DNA of 64,000 nt. Origin: Streptomyces diastatochromogenes. Lineage in GTDB: Bacteria; Actinomycetota; Actinomycetes; Streptomycetales; Streptomycetaceae. The stretch spans positions 1 to 64,000 of the forward strand of contig NZ_MCGQ01000002.1 in assembly GCF_002242805.1 (NCBI RefSeq), written 5' to 3'. The first letter of the stretch is position 1, and each line of letters begins with the position of its first letter. This document shows positions 1-8,853 of the stretch, one piece after another. A program made the position numbers and the translations under genes. Under the pieces are notes generated by a model. It was not told the origin of the DNA, did no database searches, and was given only the letters and a program-made list of their open reading frames with translations.

Positions 1-21
1 AGAGTAGGACGCCGCCGAACT
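1..21 (+). rRNA. rrf: 3' end of 5S ribosomal RNA (partial)
   Basis: The first bases read agagtaggacgccgccgaac, the conserved 3' end of Streptomyces 5S rRNA, the strand that pairs back with the 5' end in helix I. A terminator follows directly. The rest of the 5S gene, and presumably a whole rRNA operon, lies left of the window. The exact mature 3' end is uncertain by a few bases. Confidence 0.8.
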
Positions 22-30
22 CCTTTTATA

Positions 31-71
31 GCTCCGGCTCTTGGGCACTGCCCAGGGGCCGGAGCTTTTTT
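31..71 (+). terminator. Intrinsic terminator of the rRNA operon
   Basis: GCTCCGGC (31-38) pairs with GCCGGAGC (58-65). Inside it TGGGC (42-46) pairs with GCCCA (50-54), and a run of T follows (66-71). This is a canonical Rho-independent terminator with a U-tract, which is uncommon in Streptomyces outside stable-RNA operons. It fits the end of the 5S gene. Confidence 0.9.
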
Positions 72-128
72 GCGTTGAGGTAAGGTCAGGGGGCATCGTT
101 GGCTCGTTTTCGCACAGGAGGCCCCCGG

Positions 129-737
129 GTGGAGGTCCAGGAGACCCGTGTCCAGACGGACCGGGTCCTCACCATCCCCAACATCCTCAGCATGGCGCGG
201 CTCGTCGGCGTACCCCTCTTCCTCTGGCTGATCCTCAGGCCGGAGTTCGGGGGTCCCAACAGTGATGGCTGGGCCCTCCTCGTGCTGGCCTTCAGCGGGA
301 TCAGCGACTATCTCGATGGCAAGCTCGCCCGGCGCTGGAATCAGATCAGCAGCCTCGGCCGGCTCCTCGATCCGGCCGCCGACCGGCTGTACGTGCTTTC
401 CACTCTGCTGGGCCTCACCTGGCGTGAGATTCTGCCGATCTGGTTGACCGGCCTGCTGCTCGCGAGAGAGCTGGTTCTGCTGGTGATGGTGGGCATCCTC
501 AGACGTCACGGCTATCCGCCGCCGCAGGTGAACTTCCTGGGGAAGGCCGCCACCTTCAACCTGATGTACGCCTTCCCGCTCCTGCTCCTCAGTGACGGAA
601 ACGGATGGATCGCGTCACTGGCTGCTGTTTTCGGATGGGCGTTCGCAGGATGGGGTACAACGCTCTATTGGTGGGCAGGAGTGCTCTACGTGGTACAAGT
701 CCGCCGTCTGGTCCGCGCGGACGCCACGGCCGATTGA
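129..737 (+). CDS. CDP-alcohol phosphatidyltransferase (PgsA2-like)
   Basis: Integral membrane enzyme that transfers a phosphatidyl group from a CDP-lipid to an alcohol in phospholipid synthesis; the acceptor alcohol cannot be told from sequence. The family signature DG-x2-AR-x8-G-x3-D-x3-D is complete, running from DGKLAR to DPAAD. Several hydrophobic helices follow. I chose GTG 129 because AGGAGG (116-121) lies 7 nt upstream; the in-frame TTG at 99 has no such site. The product is about 202 residues. Its position before the DUF881/Sbp genes matches mycobacterial pgsA2, which suggests phosphatidylglycerophosphate or phosphatidylinositol-type chemistry, but this is inference. Confidence 0.88.
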   Translation: MEVQETRVQTDRVLTIPNILSMARLVGVPLFLWLILRPEFGGPNSDGWALLVLAFSGISDYLDGKLARRWNQISSLGRLLDPAADRLYVLSTLLGLTWREILPIWLTGLLLARELVLLVMVGILRRHGYPPPQVNFLGKAATFNLMYAFPLLLLSDGNGWIASLAAVFGWAFAGWGTTLYWWAGVLYVVQVRRLVRADATAD

Positions 738-850
738 GCTCGTTGATTGTCCGGACATAGTGGCCCGATGGCCCGCTGCGGAAAACTGCGGGACAATCTG
801 GACGGGTGAAGTCGGCTAGACCGTCGTCTCTCTAGGAGGACGCTTCCGAC

Positions 851-3346
851 ATGAAGGCCGTCGTGATGGCCGGTGGCGAAGGCACTCGCCTTCGCCCTAT
901 GACCTCCAGCATGCCCAAGCCGCTCCTGCCCGTGGCGAACCGTCCGATCATGGAGCACGTGCTACGGCTGCTCAAAAGGCATGGGCTCAACGAGACCGTT
1001 GTCACCGTGCAGTTCCTGGCATCGCTCGTCAAGAACTACTTCGGCGACGGCGAGGAGCTCGGAATGGAGCTCACCTATGCCAATGAGGAGAAGCCACTCG
1101 GTACCGCCGGAAGCGTCAAGAACGCCGAAGAGGCGTTGAAGGACGATGCTTTCCTTGTCATCTCCGGCGATGCTCTGACGGACTTCGACCTCACCGACCT
1201 GATCAATTTCCACAAGGAGAAGGGCGCGCTGGTCACGGTTTGCCTGACCCGGGTGCCCAATCCGCTGGAGTTCGGCATCACCATCGTCGACGAGGAAGGC
1301 AAGGTCGAGCGTTTCCTCGAGAAGCCGACCTGGGGTCAGGTCTTCTCCGACACGGTCAACACGGGCATCTATGTCATGGAACCAGAGGTGTTCGACTACG
1401 TCGAAGCCGATGTGCCCGTCGACTGGTCCGGTGATGTCTTCCCGCAGCTGATGAAGGAAGGCAAGCCGATCTACGGCTATGTCGCCGAGGGCTACTGGGA
1501 GGACGTCGGTACCCACGAGAGCTACGTCAAGGCCCAGGCCGACGTCCTCGAGGGCAAGGTCAACGTCGATATCGACGGATTCGAGATATCGCCGGGTGTC
1601 TGGGTGGCGGAGGGTGCCGAGGTGCACCCCGATGCCGTGCTCCGCGGGCCGCTCTACATCGGCGACTACGCCAAGGTGGAGGCCGGCGCCGAAATCCGCG
1701 AGCACACCGTCGTCGGTTCCAATGTCGTCGTCAAGAGCGGTGCCTTCCTGCACCGGGCCGTGGTGCACGACAACGTGTATGTCGGTCAGCACAGCAATCT
1801 GCGTGGCTGTGTGGTCGGCAAGAACACCGACATCATGCGGGCGGCGCGGATCGAGGACGGCGCGGTCATCGGTGACGAGTGCCTGATCGGTGAAGAATCG
1901 ATCGTTCAGGGCAATGTGCGGGTCTACCCGTTCAAGACCATCGAGGCGGGCGCCTTCGTCAACACCTCGGTCATCTGGGAGTCGAGGGGCCAGGCGCAGC
2001 TCTTCGGTGCCCGCGGTGTCTCCGGAATCCTGAACGTGGAGATCACGCCCGAGCTGGCCGTACGGCTGGCGGGTGCTTATGCGACCACGTTGAAGAAGGG
2101 TTCCACGGTCACCACGGCCCGTGATCACTCCCGAGGTGCGCGTGCGCTCAAGCGGGCGGTGATCTCCGCGCTCCAGGCCAGTGCCATCGACGTACGCGAC
2201 CTGGAGAACGTGCCGCTTCCCGTGGCCCGGCAGCAGACCGCGCGGGGCAGCGCCGGCGGCATCATGATCCGGACCTCTCCGGGTGTGCCGGACTCCGTCG
2301 ACATCATGTTCTTCGACGGGCAGGGCGCGGACCTGTCGCAGGGCGGTCAGCGCAAGCTCGACCGGGTGTTCGCACGCCAGGAGTACCGCCGGGCGTTCCC
2401 CGGTGAGATCGGCGACCTCTACTTCCCGGCGAGCGTCTTCGACTCGTACACCGGCTCGCTGCTGCGCAACGTCGATACCACCGGGATCGCGGAATCGGGT
2501 CTGAAGGTGGTCGTGGACGCCTCCAACGGCAGCGCCGGCCTCGTTCTGCCCAGCCTGCTCGGCAAGCTCGGTGTGGACTCGCTGACCATCAACCCCGGTC
2601 TCGACGAGTCCCGTCCCACGGAGACCGCCGAGGTGCGCCGGAACGGGCTGGTGCGCCTCGGCGAGATCGTGGCGTCCTCCGGGGCCGCGTTCGGTGTCCG
2701 GTTCGACCCCGTCGGCGAGCGGCTGTCGCTCGTGGACGAGAAGGGCCGGATCATCGAGGACGACCGGGCTCTGCTCGTCATGCTGGACCTGGTGGCGGCA
2801 GAGCGGCGCAGTGGTCGTGTGGCACTGCCGGTGACCACGACCCGGATCGCCGAGCAGGTGGCCGCCTATCACGGCACTCAGGTCGAGTGGACCACCACCT
2901 CTCCCGACGACCTCACGCGCGTGGGACGCGAAGAGGGCACCATCTTCGGCGGTGACGGCAAGGGCGGGTTCATCGTCCCCGAGTTCAGCAGCGTCTACGA
3001 CGGCACGGCGGCCTTCGTACGGCTGATCGGGCTGGTGGCGCGCACCCAGCTCACGCTGAGCCAGATCGACGCGCGGATTCCGCGGGCGCACGTCCTCAAG
3101 CGGGATCTGGCGACCCCGTGGGCCGTCAAGGGTCTGGTGATGCGGCGTGTCGTCGAGGCGGCCGGTGATCGCTTTGTCGACACCACGGACGGTGTACGGG
3201 TCGTGGAGACCGACGGGCGCTGGGTGATGGTGCTGCCCGACCCGGCCGAGGCCGTCACCCATCTGTGGGCCGAGGGCCCGGACGACGCCTCGGCACAGGC
3301 CCTGCTGGACGAGTGGGCTGCCGTGGTGGACAGCGCAGGGCGGTAG
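851..3346 (+). CDS. manC: Mannose-1-phosphate guanylyltransferase with degenerate phosphomannomutase domain
   Basis: Long nucleotidyltransferase of 831 residues. Residues 1 to about 235 are the NTP-transferase domain with the signature GGEGTRLRP near the N-terminus. About 250-355 is a left-handed beta-helix of hexapeptide repeats. From about 385 to the end is a phosphohexomutase-like domain. The first part should make GDP-mannose (or another NDP-sugar) for glycans and glycolipids. The mutase part looks inactive: the phosphoserine loop (normally TASHNP) is RTSPGVPDS (474-482), the metal loop (normally DGDADR) is DPVGER (619-624), and the sugar loop GExSGH is replaced by GGDGKGG (700-706). AGGAGGA (834-840) is 10 nt before the ATG. 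The nucleotide specificity is inferred. Confidence 0.85.
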   Translation: MKAVVMAGGEGTRLRPMTSSMPKPLLPVANRPIMEHVLRLLKRHGLNETVVTVQFLASLVKNYFGDGEELGMELTYANEEKPLGTAGSVKNAEEALKDDAFLVISGDALTDFDLTDLINFHKEKGALVTVCLTRVPNPLEFGITIVDEEGKVERFLEKPTWGQVFSDTVNTGIYVMEPEVFDYVEADVPVDWSGDVFPQLMKEGKPIYGYVAEGYWEDVGTHESYVKAQADVLEGKVNVDIDGFEISPGVWVAEGAEVHPDAVLRGPLYIGDYAKVEAGAEIREHTVVGSNVVVKSGAFLHRAVVHDNVYVGQHSNLRGCVVGKNTDIMRAARIEDGAVIGDECLIGEESIVQGNVRVYPFKTIEAGAFVNTSVIWESRGQAQLFGARGVSGILNVEITPELAVRLAGAYATTLKKGSTVTTARDHSRGARALKRAVISALQASAIDVRDLENVPLPVARQQTARGSAGGIMIRTSPGVPDSVDIMFFDGQGADLSQGGQRKLDRVFARQEYRRAFPGEIGDLYFPASVFDSYTGSLLRNVDTTGIAESGLKVVVDASNGSAGLVLPSLLGKLGVDSLTINPGLDESRPTETAEVRRNGLVRLGEIVASSGAAFGVRFDPVGERLSLVDEKGRIIEDDRALLVMLDLVAAERRSGRVALPVTTTRIAEQVAAYHGTQVEWTTTSPDDLTRVGREEGTIFGGDGKGGFIVPEFSSVYDGTAAFVRLIGLVARTQLTLSQIDARIPRAHVLKRDLATPWAVKGLVMRRVVEAAGDRFVDTTDGVRVVETDGRWVMVLPDPAEAVTHLWAEGPDDASAQALLDEWAAVVDSAGR

Positions 3347-3386
3347 AAGGAGCGGCCCCGGACGGCAAAAACCACAGCACGCGCGC

Positions 3387-3424
3387 GTGCCGGACAAGTG
3401 TCCCCAAGGGGGCCTGTCCGGCAC
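3387..3424 (+). terminator. Inverted repeat after manC
   Basis: GTGCCGGACA (3387-3396) is the perfect complement of TGTCCGGCAC (3415-3424). The loop holds a second short stem, tccccaaggggg. There is no U-tract, as is usual for Streptomyces. It lies 40 bases after the manC stop and before the DUF881 gene, so it probably ends the manC transcript. Confidence 0.6.
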
Positions 3425-3475
3425 GCCGGTGGGGCCATTCGGAGGTACTGCGCGCGACATGCGACGATGTGCGGC

Positions 3476-4387
3476 ATGCCGCAGCAACCCCCCGTTCGGA
3501 GCAGCCCCCCGCGGCCGCGGCGTCCGGACGCCTCCATGTCGTTGATCACCAACGTCATGGATCACAGCCTCGACGACGGGTACGCCGAGGCCGCCGCCCG
3601 GAAGAAGTCCCAGGGCATCGAAGGCGGGCTGCCGAAAACCCTCAGGGCGAAGCTGGGCCTGGCGGCCGGGCTGGTGCTCGCGGCGCTGGTCGTGACCGTC
3701 GGAGCGGCGCAGGCGCGCGTGGCGGCGCCTGTGGTGGCCAAGGAGCGCCAGGAGCTGATCGACCGCATCGACCGCGAGACCGCGGCCGCGGACAGCCTGG
3801 AAGGCGATGTCGACAAGCTGCGCGACGACGTCAGCGCGCGCCAGCGGGCGGCGCTGAAGCAGAGCGGCGGCAGCACCGAGGCGGACCTGGTGGGCGTCCT
3901 GTCGGGCGCCACCGGGGTGCACGGTCCCGGGGTGAAGCTCGTGGTCAACGACGCCAAGGAAGCCAGCACCGGCGGCGACGGCACCAATCCGCGCGAGACC
4001 TCCGGTTTCTCCGACACCGGACGGTTGCGCGACCGGGACATGCAGCGGGTGGTCAACGGGCTGTGGGCCTCCGGGGCCGAAGCCGTCTCGATCAACGGGC
4101 AGCGGCTGACGGCCCTGTCCGCGATCAGGGCCGCGGGTGACGCGATACTGGTCGACAACAGGCCGCTGGTGCCGCCGTACACGGTGCTCGCGGTGGGGGA
4201 TGGGGAACGGCTGAGCACCGGGTTCCAGAACAGCGCCGACGGGCTGTATCTGCATGCCCTGGAGGAGAACTTCGGTATCCGCGCCACCATCTCCACGGAG
4301 GGTGACGTCCGGTTGCCCGCCGCACCGAGTGTGATCGTACGCACAGCACAGCCGAACGCCGAGAAGACTGAGAAGGGCACATCGTGA
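3476..4387 (+). CDS. DUF881 family membrane-anchored protein
   Basis: First of two DUF881 proteins flanking Sbp. It has a short cytoplasmic N-terminus rich in Pro and Arg, one transmembrane helix (around LGLAAGLVLAALVVTVGA), a short coiled segment rich in Glu, Asp and Arg, then the extracytoplasmic DUF881 domain with the family pattern GPGVKLVVNDA and later NGLWASGAEAVSINGQR. DUF881 proteins resemble Bacillus YlxW/YlxX, encoded next to division genes; the biochemical role is unknown. I chose ATG 3476 because the product then resembles relatives. GGAGGT (3441-3446) is too far for any in-frame start, so the start is uncertain. The stop overlaps the next start by 4 bp (GTGA). Confidence 0.8.
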   Translation: MPQQPPVRSSPPRPRRPDASMSLITNVMDHSLDDGYAEAAARKKSQGIEGGLPKTLRAKLGLAAGLVLAALVVTVGAAQARVAAPVVAKERQELIDRIDRETAAADSLEGDVDKLRDDVSARQRAALKQSGGSTEADLVGVLSGATGVHGPGVKLVVNDAKEASTGGDGTNPRETSGFSDTGRLRDRDMQRVVNGLWASGAEAVSINGQRLTALSAIRAAGDAILVDNRPLVPPYTVLAVGDGERLSTGFQNSADGLYLHALEENFGIRATISTEGDVRLPAAPSVIVRTAQPNAEKTEKGTS

Positions 4388-4716
4388 TCGCCGTACTGGG
4401 CCTCGTCGTGGGAGTCGTGGCCGGCCTGTTGGTCCGCCCTGAGGTTCCGGCGGTCGTCGAGCCTTATCTGCCGATCGCCGTCGTGGCGGCGCTGGACGCC
4501 GTGTTCGGTGGTCTGCGGGCCATGCTGGACGGCATCTTCGACGACAAGGTCTTCGTGGTGTCGTTCCTGTCGAACGTGGTCGTGGCCGCGCTGATCGTCT
4601 TCCTGGGCGACAAGTTGGGCGTGGGCGCGCAGCTGTCCACGGGTGTCGTGGTCGTTCTCGGTATCCGGATCTTCTCGAACGCCGCGGCGATCCGCCGACA
4701 CGTCTTCCGGGCGTGA
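4384..4716 (+). CDS. sbp: Small basic family membrane protein (DUF1290)
   Basis: 110-residue protein with three hydrophobic segments, starting with an N-terminal helix (IAVLGLVVGVVAGLLV). It matches the DUF1290 family, known from Bacillus sbp in the division cluster. It begins at GTG 4384, which overlaps the previous stop by 4 bp, so it is translationally coupled to the DUF881 gene; its own stop overlaps a possible GTG start of the next gene. The conserved sandwich DUF881-Sbp-DUF881 suggests that the three act as one membrane complex, probably in envelope growth or division. No catalytic motif is visible. Confidence 0.85.
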   Translation: MIAVLGLVVGVVAGLLVRPEVPAVVEPYLPIAVVAALDAVFGGLRAMLDGIFDDKVFVVSFLSNVVVAALIVFLGDKLGVGAQLSTGVVVVLGIRIFSNAAAIRRHVFRA

Positions 4717-4721
4717 GACCG

Positions 4722-5558
4722 ATGAGCAACCAGGAAGAGCAGCCGGAGAACAGGCTGCGCAAGGAACTGCCCGACGAGGTGCCCGCGGTGGCCGCCGAGC
4801 CCGAGCAGGCACCCGACGAGAGTGCCGAGCCGCAGCTCACCGGGCGCCAGCGGCTGGTCAAGGGGCTGTGGCCGCCGCGGGTCACCCGGGCTCAACTCAT
4901 CGTCGCGGTGCTGCTGTTCGGCCTGGGCTTCGGGCTCGCCGTGCAGGTGGCGTCGAACAGTGACAGCGACAGCGCGCTGCGTGGCGCCCGTCAGGAAGAT
5001 CTTGTTCGCATCCTCGATGAACTGGATGACCGTACTCAGCGTCTTGAGGACGAGAAGCAGGGACTCGAGAAGCAGCGCCAGGAGCTGCAGAGCAGCTCCG
5101 ACCAAGCTGCGGAGGCGCGCAGGCAGACCGCCGAGAAGGAGAGGCAACTCGGCATTCTGGCGGGCACCGTGGCGGCGCAGGGTCCCGGCATCACCATGAC
5201 GATCGAGGACACGAAGGGGACGGTCAAGGCGGACATGCTGCTCGACGCGATCCAGGAGTTGCGCGCGGCCGGCGCGGAGGCGATCCAGGTCAACGGGGTA
5301 CGGGTGGTCGCGAGCAGCTACTTCACCGACTCCGGCAAGAGCGTGAGCGTCGACGGGAACAAGATCAACGCTCCCTATCGTTTCAAGGTCATCGGCAAGC
5401 CGCAGGATCTCGAACCGGCACTGAACATTCCTGGAGGCGTGGTGCAGACGCTGGAGAAGGAGCAGGCCACGGTGGGCGTCGAGCGGTCGAGCAAGATCGT
5501 TGTGGACGCCTTGCGGCAGGCGAAGCAGCCTGACTACGCTCGGTCGTCCTCCCAGTGA
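4722..5558 (+). CDS. DUF881 family membrane-anchored protein, second copy
   Basis: Second DUF881 protein of the trio, about 278 residues. An acidic N-terminal tail precedes one transmembrane helix (LIVAVLLFGLGFGLAVQVA). A clear heptad-rich coiled coil follows (about residues 85-135, rich in E, Q, R and L), then the DUF881 domain (GPGITMTIEDTKG, later EAIQVNGVRVVASSYF). I chose ATG 4722; GTG 4713 overlaps the sbp stop and is an alternative start adding three residues. Operon with 3476-4716. In mycobacteria gcvH lies after this gene; here the next 190 bases hold no gene. Confidence 0.82.
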   Translation: MSNQEEQPENRLRKELPDEVPAVAAEPEQAPDESAEPQLTGRQRLVKGLWPPRVTRAQLIVAVLLFGLGFGLAVQVASNSDSDSALRGARQEDLVRILDELDDRTQRLEDEKQGLEKQRQELQSSSDQAAEARRQTAEKERQLGILAGTVAAQGPGITMTIEDTKGTVKADMLLDAIQELRAAGAEAIQVNGVRVVASSYFTDSGKSVSVDGNKINAPYRFKVIGKPQDLEPALNIPGGVVQTLEKEQATVGVERSSKIVVDALRQAKQPDYARSSSQ

Positions 5559-5748
5559 ACCGGCGGTGCATGCGGGACGTCCGGCAGGGGCATGAGGTTG
5601 CGGGGGGTCGGCGCACCGAAGGGGTGGTGCGTGGTGGAAACTGTCTGGTGGATACGGACGTTGTGAGGGTGTCCGGGTCGGCCGGTGAAGGCAATCAGGG
5701 TTCGTCCTGCCCCACGGGCGGGTCTGTTTCGGTCAAGGGGAATCGCCC

Positions 5749-6579
5749 GTGAAGTTGTTTGCGAAGTTGTTCGGCAAGAGCGCGCGAGAGGGTAGCGACA
5801 ACGCGACCGCTCGTCATCGCGCACAGCCTGACGCAGAGGGCCAGCGCCCGCTGTTCCGCGACCAGGTCGCTGGTCCGGGCGGTGACATTTCCGGAGGTCA
5901 GGGCGCGGCGTCTGTTGACCCTGCCCAGTCCGGCGGCATAGGTTTCGGGCAACCGTCAACCTCAAGTGCGGGTGGAGGGTTTACCTCCGACCCGTATGCG
6001 TCCAACGCCCCCGCGGGGCTGCCGCGGCAGGAGGATCCGTCCATGTCGGTCCTGGTGTGTACGAGGTGCGGTAACCGCAACGCGGAGAACGCCCGCTTCT
6101 GTTCCAATTGCGGTGCGCCGCTGCGACCCGGTGTGGCGCCGGAGCGCGCGTCCGAGACCACGTCCACGATCTCCATCTCCGGCCTCGAGGCCTACGACTC
6201 CGAGGTGACCGGTCAGACGGCCGTGCCGATGCTCTCGCCCGAGGCGCAGGCCGCGGTCGACGCGCTGCCGCTGGGCTCGGCGCTGCTGGTGGTGCGTCGG
6301 GGGCCGAATTCGGGCAGCCGCTTCCTGCTGGACAGCGACCTGACCACGGCCGGCCGTCATCCGCAGAGCGACATCTTCCTGGACGACGTGACGGTCTCCC
6401 GCCGGCACGTGGAGTTCCGGCGCTCCCCGGACGGCTCGTTCACGGTGGCCGACGTGGGCAGTCTGAACGGTACGTACGTCAACCGCGAGCGGATCGACCA
6501 GGTCGCTCTGTCGAACGGTGACGAGGTGCAGATCGGCAAGTACCGGCTGGTCTTCTACGCGAGCCGGCAGGGCATCTGA
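5749..6579 (+). CDS. FHA-domain regulator, GarA/OdhI type, with zinc ribbon
   Basis: 276 residues. Residues 1-100 are low complexity (Gly/Ala/Ser/Pro). A zinc ribbon has Cys104, Cys107, Cys118 and Cys121. ETTS (136-139) matches the threonine-rich motif that Pkn kinases phosphorylate in GarA and OdhI. The C-terminus (about 179-272) is an FHA domain with GR, SRRHVEF and SLNGTY. GarA/OdhI proteins inhibit 2-oxoglutarate dehydrogenase and adjust glutamate metabolism when unphosphorylated; that role is expected from the family and synteny with ftsR. GTG 5749 has AAGGGG a few bases upstream. The zinc ribbon and long linker distinguish it from the short mycobacterial GarA. Confidence 0.85.
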   Translation: MKLFAKLFGKSAREGSDNATARHRAQPDAEGQRPLFRDQVAGPGGDISGGQGAASVDPAQSGGIGFGQPSTSSAGGGFTSDPYASNAPAGLPRQEDPSMSVLVCTRCGNRNAENARFCSNCGAPLRPGVAPERASETTSTISISGLEAYDSEVTGQTAVPMLSPEAQAAVDALPLGSALLVVRRGPNSGSRFLLDSDLTTAGRHPQSDIFLDDVTVSRRHVEFRRSPDGSFTVADVGSLNGTYVNRERIDQVALSNGDEVQIGKYRLVFYASRQGI

Positions 6580-6603
6580 CCCCCCGGACCCCAGGGAAGG
6601 TCC

Positions 6604-7341
6604 ATGCTTCAAACACCGAGCGGCGGTGCCCGAAGCGGTACCGCCGCCGCGGACAGTGGGCTGATGAGCATCGGCACGGTGCTGAACGCGCTGCGCGACG
6701 AGTTCCCCGAGGTCACCATCTCCAAGATCCGCTTCCTGGAGTCCGAGGGCCTCGTCGAACCGCAGCGGACCCCTTCGGGGTACCGGAAGTTCAGCGCCGG
6801 TGACGTCGAGCGCCTCGCCCATGTCCTGAGGATGCAGCGGGACCACTATCTGCCGCTCAAGGTGATCCGTGAGCATCTGGAGGCCATGGAGCGGGGCGAG
6901 GCCGTCCAGCTGCCCCTGGTGGGGCGCCAGCGCACCGGCGAGGACGTGCAGGAGTCGCTTGAGCGGCCGACGGTCGCCCGGATCGGGCGGGCCGCGCTGC
7001 TGGCGGCCGCCGACATCACAGAGGCTGACCTCGAGGAGTGGCAGTCGTACGGGCTCATCGCCCCCCTGGAGGATGGGGTGTACGACGCCGAGGTCGTCAC
7101 CGTGGCCTCGCTCGTGGCCGAGCTGGGCCGGTTCGGGATCGAGCCGCGCCACCTTCGGGTGATGAAGGCCGCCGCGGACCGTGAGGCGGGACTCGTGGAC
7201 CAGGTGGTGGCTCCCCTGAAGCGCCACCGCAACCCGCAGACCAGGGCGCACGCCGAGGCCCGGGCGAAGGAGCTGGCGGCGCTCACGGTGAAGCTGCACG
7301 CGGCGCTGGTGCAGATCGCTCTCGGTGTGCGGCTGCCCTGA
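6604..7341 (+). CDS. ftsR: MerR-family transcriptional regulator FtsR
   Basis: 245 residues. The N-terminal winged HTH of MerR type reads VTISKIRFLESEGLVEP and SGYRKFSAGDVERL. Middle and C-terminal helices resemble mycobacterial Rv1828. In Corynebacterium the equivalent protein FtsR activates ftsZ. The gene sits directly after the FHA gene and before the bifunctional nuclease, the same order as garA-Rv1828-Rv1829 and odhI-ftsR, which supports the name. GGGAAGG lies just before ATG 6604. It is probably cotranscribed with the FHA gene (24-bp gap). Confidence 0.82.
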   Translation: MLQTPSGGARSGTAAADSGLMSIGTVLNALRDEFPEVTISKIRFLESEGLVEPQRTPSGYRKFSAGDVERLAHVLRMQRDHYLPLKVIREHLEAMERGEAVQLPLVGRQRTGEDVQESLERPTVARIGRAALLAAADITEADLEEWQSYGLIAPLEDGVYDAEVVTVASLVAELGRFGIEPRHLRVMKAAADREAGLVDQVVAPLKRHRNPQTRAHAEARAKELAALTVKLHAALVQIALGVRLP

Positions 7342-7423
7342 GGGGCAGGGTCCCGGGGCCGGATCGGGCACCTGTTCCCGGCCCGACTACCCAAACATCC
7401 CGGGCACGGCCTAGGGTTGCTGT

Positions 7424-7897
7424 GTGAACGAGCTCGATGTCGTAGGTGTCCGGGTGGAAATGCCCTCCAACCAACCGATCGTGCTCCTGCGCGAAGTGGG
7501 GGGCGACCGTTACCTCCCCATCTGGATCGGGCCGGGGGAGGCGACGGCGATCGCCTTCGCCCAGCAGGGCATGGCCCCCGCGCGACCGCTGACCCACGAC
7601 CTGTTCAAGGACGTGCTGGAGGCTGTCGGCCAGGAGCTGACCGAAGTACGCATCACGGATCTGCGTGAGGGCGTCTTCTACGCGGAGCTGGTCTTCGCCA
7701 GCGGGGTCGAGGTGAGCGCCCGTCCCTCGGACGCCATAGCGCTCGCGCTGCGCACGGGAACGCCGATCTACGGCAGTGACACGGTGCTGGACGACGCGGG
7801 CATCGCGATCCCGGACGAGCAGGAGGACGAGGTGGAGAAGTTCCGCGAGTTCCTCGACCAGATCTCGCCCGAGGACTTCGGCACCAGCAGCCAGTGA
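7424..7897 (+). CDS. Bifunctional nuclease family protein (DUF151)
   Basis: 157 residues, the usual length of actinobacterial BFN proteins (Rv1829 type). Conserved features include LPIWIGPGEATAIAF near residue 30 and the acidic C-terminal tail. Plant BFN has RNase and DNase activity; the bacterial role is unproven. GTG 7424 is the start. AGGG at 7413-7416 could be a weak ribosome site, but TAGGGT (7412-7417) also resembles a -10 box 6 nt before the GTG, so the mRNA may be leaderless. Confidence 0.85.
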   Translation: MNELDVVGVRVEMPSNQPIVLLREVGGDRYLPIWIGPGEATAIAFAQQGMAPARPLTHDLFKDVLEAVGQELTEVRITDLREGVFYAELVFASGVEVSARPSDAIALALRTGTPIYGSDTVLDDAGIAIPDEQEDEVEKFREFLDQISPEDFGTSSQ

Positions 7898-8100
7898 GGC
7901 GGGGACCGGCCGGGGCGACCAGCGGGTTCAGGACCGGCTGGTCAGCCCCTCGTCACGCCCGGCGCCATGGCAATTGCCACCGGCCATTGAGAGCGTCCTA
8001 CGGCCCCCCGCCAGAGCATTCGGCTAGCCTTTCCCCGCGGTGGGGCACGGGAAACCACTCCTAGGGTGATTATCACTCGGCGTGCCGAGTGTGGCGATCG

Positions 8101-8129
8101 TTGACGCACCCCTGGTGACTGCCTACCGT
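8101..8129 (+). promoter_or_regulatory. Promoter of the second merR gene
   Basis: TTGACG (8101-8106) and TACCGT (8124-8129) are separated by 17 bases, a good HrdB-type promoter. Transcription would begin near 8136, ahead of GGAGG (8150-8154) and GTG 8160. This excludes the longer reading from GTG 8082, which starts upstream of the promoter. Confidence 0.65.
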
Positions 8130-8159
8130 CGAGAAGGCAGGTCAAGGACGGAGGTCGGC

Positions 8160-8801
8160 GTGAGAACGAGCGGCGACGGTACGGCTGGGGGTGCCCCCGG
8201 ACGATTCGGGGAGAGCAGTCCGTACCCGCTTCACAGCAGCGCGGTCGACCACGCCTCACAGCGACCGACGGCGGTGCCCAACGGCGGAGGGGCGGCGTCC
8301 ATGGCGTCCGAAGAGATCGGCTACCGCGGGCCCACGGCCTGCGCGGCCGCCGGCATCACCTACCGGCAACTCGACTACTGGGCCCGCACCGGCCTCGTCG
8401 AGCCGAGCGTGCGGCCCGCCTACGGCTCGGGCACGCAGCGCCTGTACAGCTTCCGGGACGTCGTCGTCCTGAAGATCGTCAAGCGGTTCCTGGACACCGG
8501 TGTCTCGCTGCAGAACATCCGTACGACCGTCCAGCACCTCCGTGAACGCGGTTTCCGTGACCTGGAGCGCATGACCCTCATGAGCGACGGCGCCACGGTC
8601 TACGAGTGCACCTCGCCCGACGAGGTCCACGCCCTGCTCCAGGGCGGTCAGGGCATCTTCGGCATCGCCGTCGGCGTGGTCTGGCGGGACGTGGAAAGCG
8701 CGCTCTCCCAGCTGCACGGCGAGCGCATCGACACGGGGGAGACCCTGGTCGGGCACAACCCGGCGGACGAGCTGGCCAGGCGCCGCAACCGGGCGGTCTG
8801 A
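8160..8801 (+). CDS. MerR-family transcriptional regulator (Rv1830/ResR type)
   Basis: About 213 residues. The first 45 or so are flexible (Gly, Ser, Pro). The MerR HTH begins at IGYRGPTACAAAGITYRQLDYW and continues with GSGTQRLYSFRDVVVLKIVK. The family corresponds to mycobacterial Rv1830, which regulates growth and cell size. GGAGG at 8150-8154 is 5 nt before GTG 8160, and a promoter lies at 8101-8129. The C-terminal half is expected to mediate dimerization and contains no obvious ligand Cys cluster. Confidence 0.82.
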   Translation: MRTSGDGTAGGAPGRFGESSPYPLHSSAVDHASQRPTAVPNGGGAASMASEEIGYRGPTACAAAGITYRQLDYWARTGLVEPSVRPAYGSGTQRLYSFRDVVVLKIVKRFLDTGVSLQNIRTTVQHLRERGFRDLERMTLMSDGATVYECTSPDEVHALLQGGQGIFGIAVGVVWRDVESALSQLHGERIDTGETLVGHNPADELARRRNRAV

Positions 8802-8823
8802 CAGCGCCCCTCGGGGGCCTGCG

Positions 8824-8846
8824 TTGTCAGTGGCGTGGTGCAGCAT
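8824..8846 (+). promoter_or_regulatory. DNA-damage promoter of dinB (PafBC/RecA-independent type)
   Basis: TTGTCAGTG (8824-8832), eight bases, then CAGCAT (8841-8846) matches the actinobacterial RecA-independent damage promoter, remembered as tTGTCRgtg-N8-TAnnnT. In mycobacteria this element is read by the WYL regulator pair PafBC. The first base of the -10 deviates (C instead of T). Predicted transcription start is at about 8853-8854, on the GTG itself. Confidence 0.7.
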
Positions 8847-8853
8847 CGGAGAT

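Noticed and set aside
962..4885. 1307-codon minus-strand frame opposite manC and DUF881
   Set aside because: Shadow of GC-rich genes on the plus strand; no ribosome site, repetitive Gly/Arg/Val composition and no domain.
8082..8159. GTG 8082 as start of the second merR gene
   Set aside because: Lies upstream of the predicted promoter at 8101-8129, while GTG 8160 has a ribosome site.
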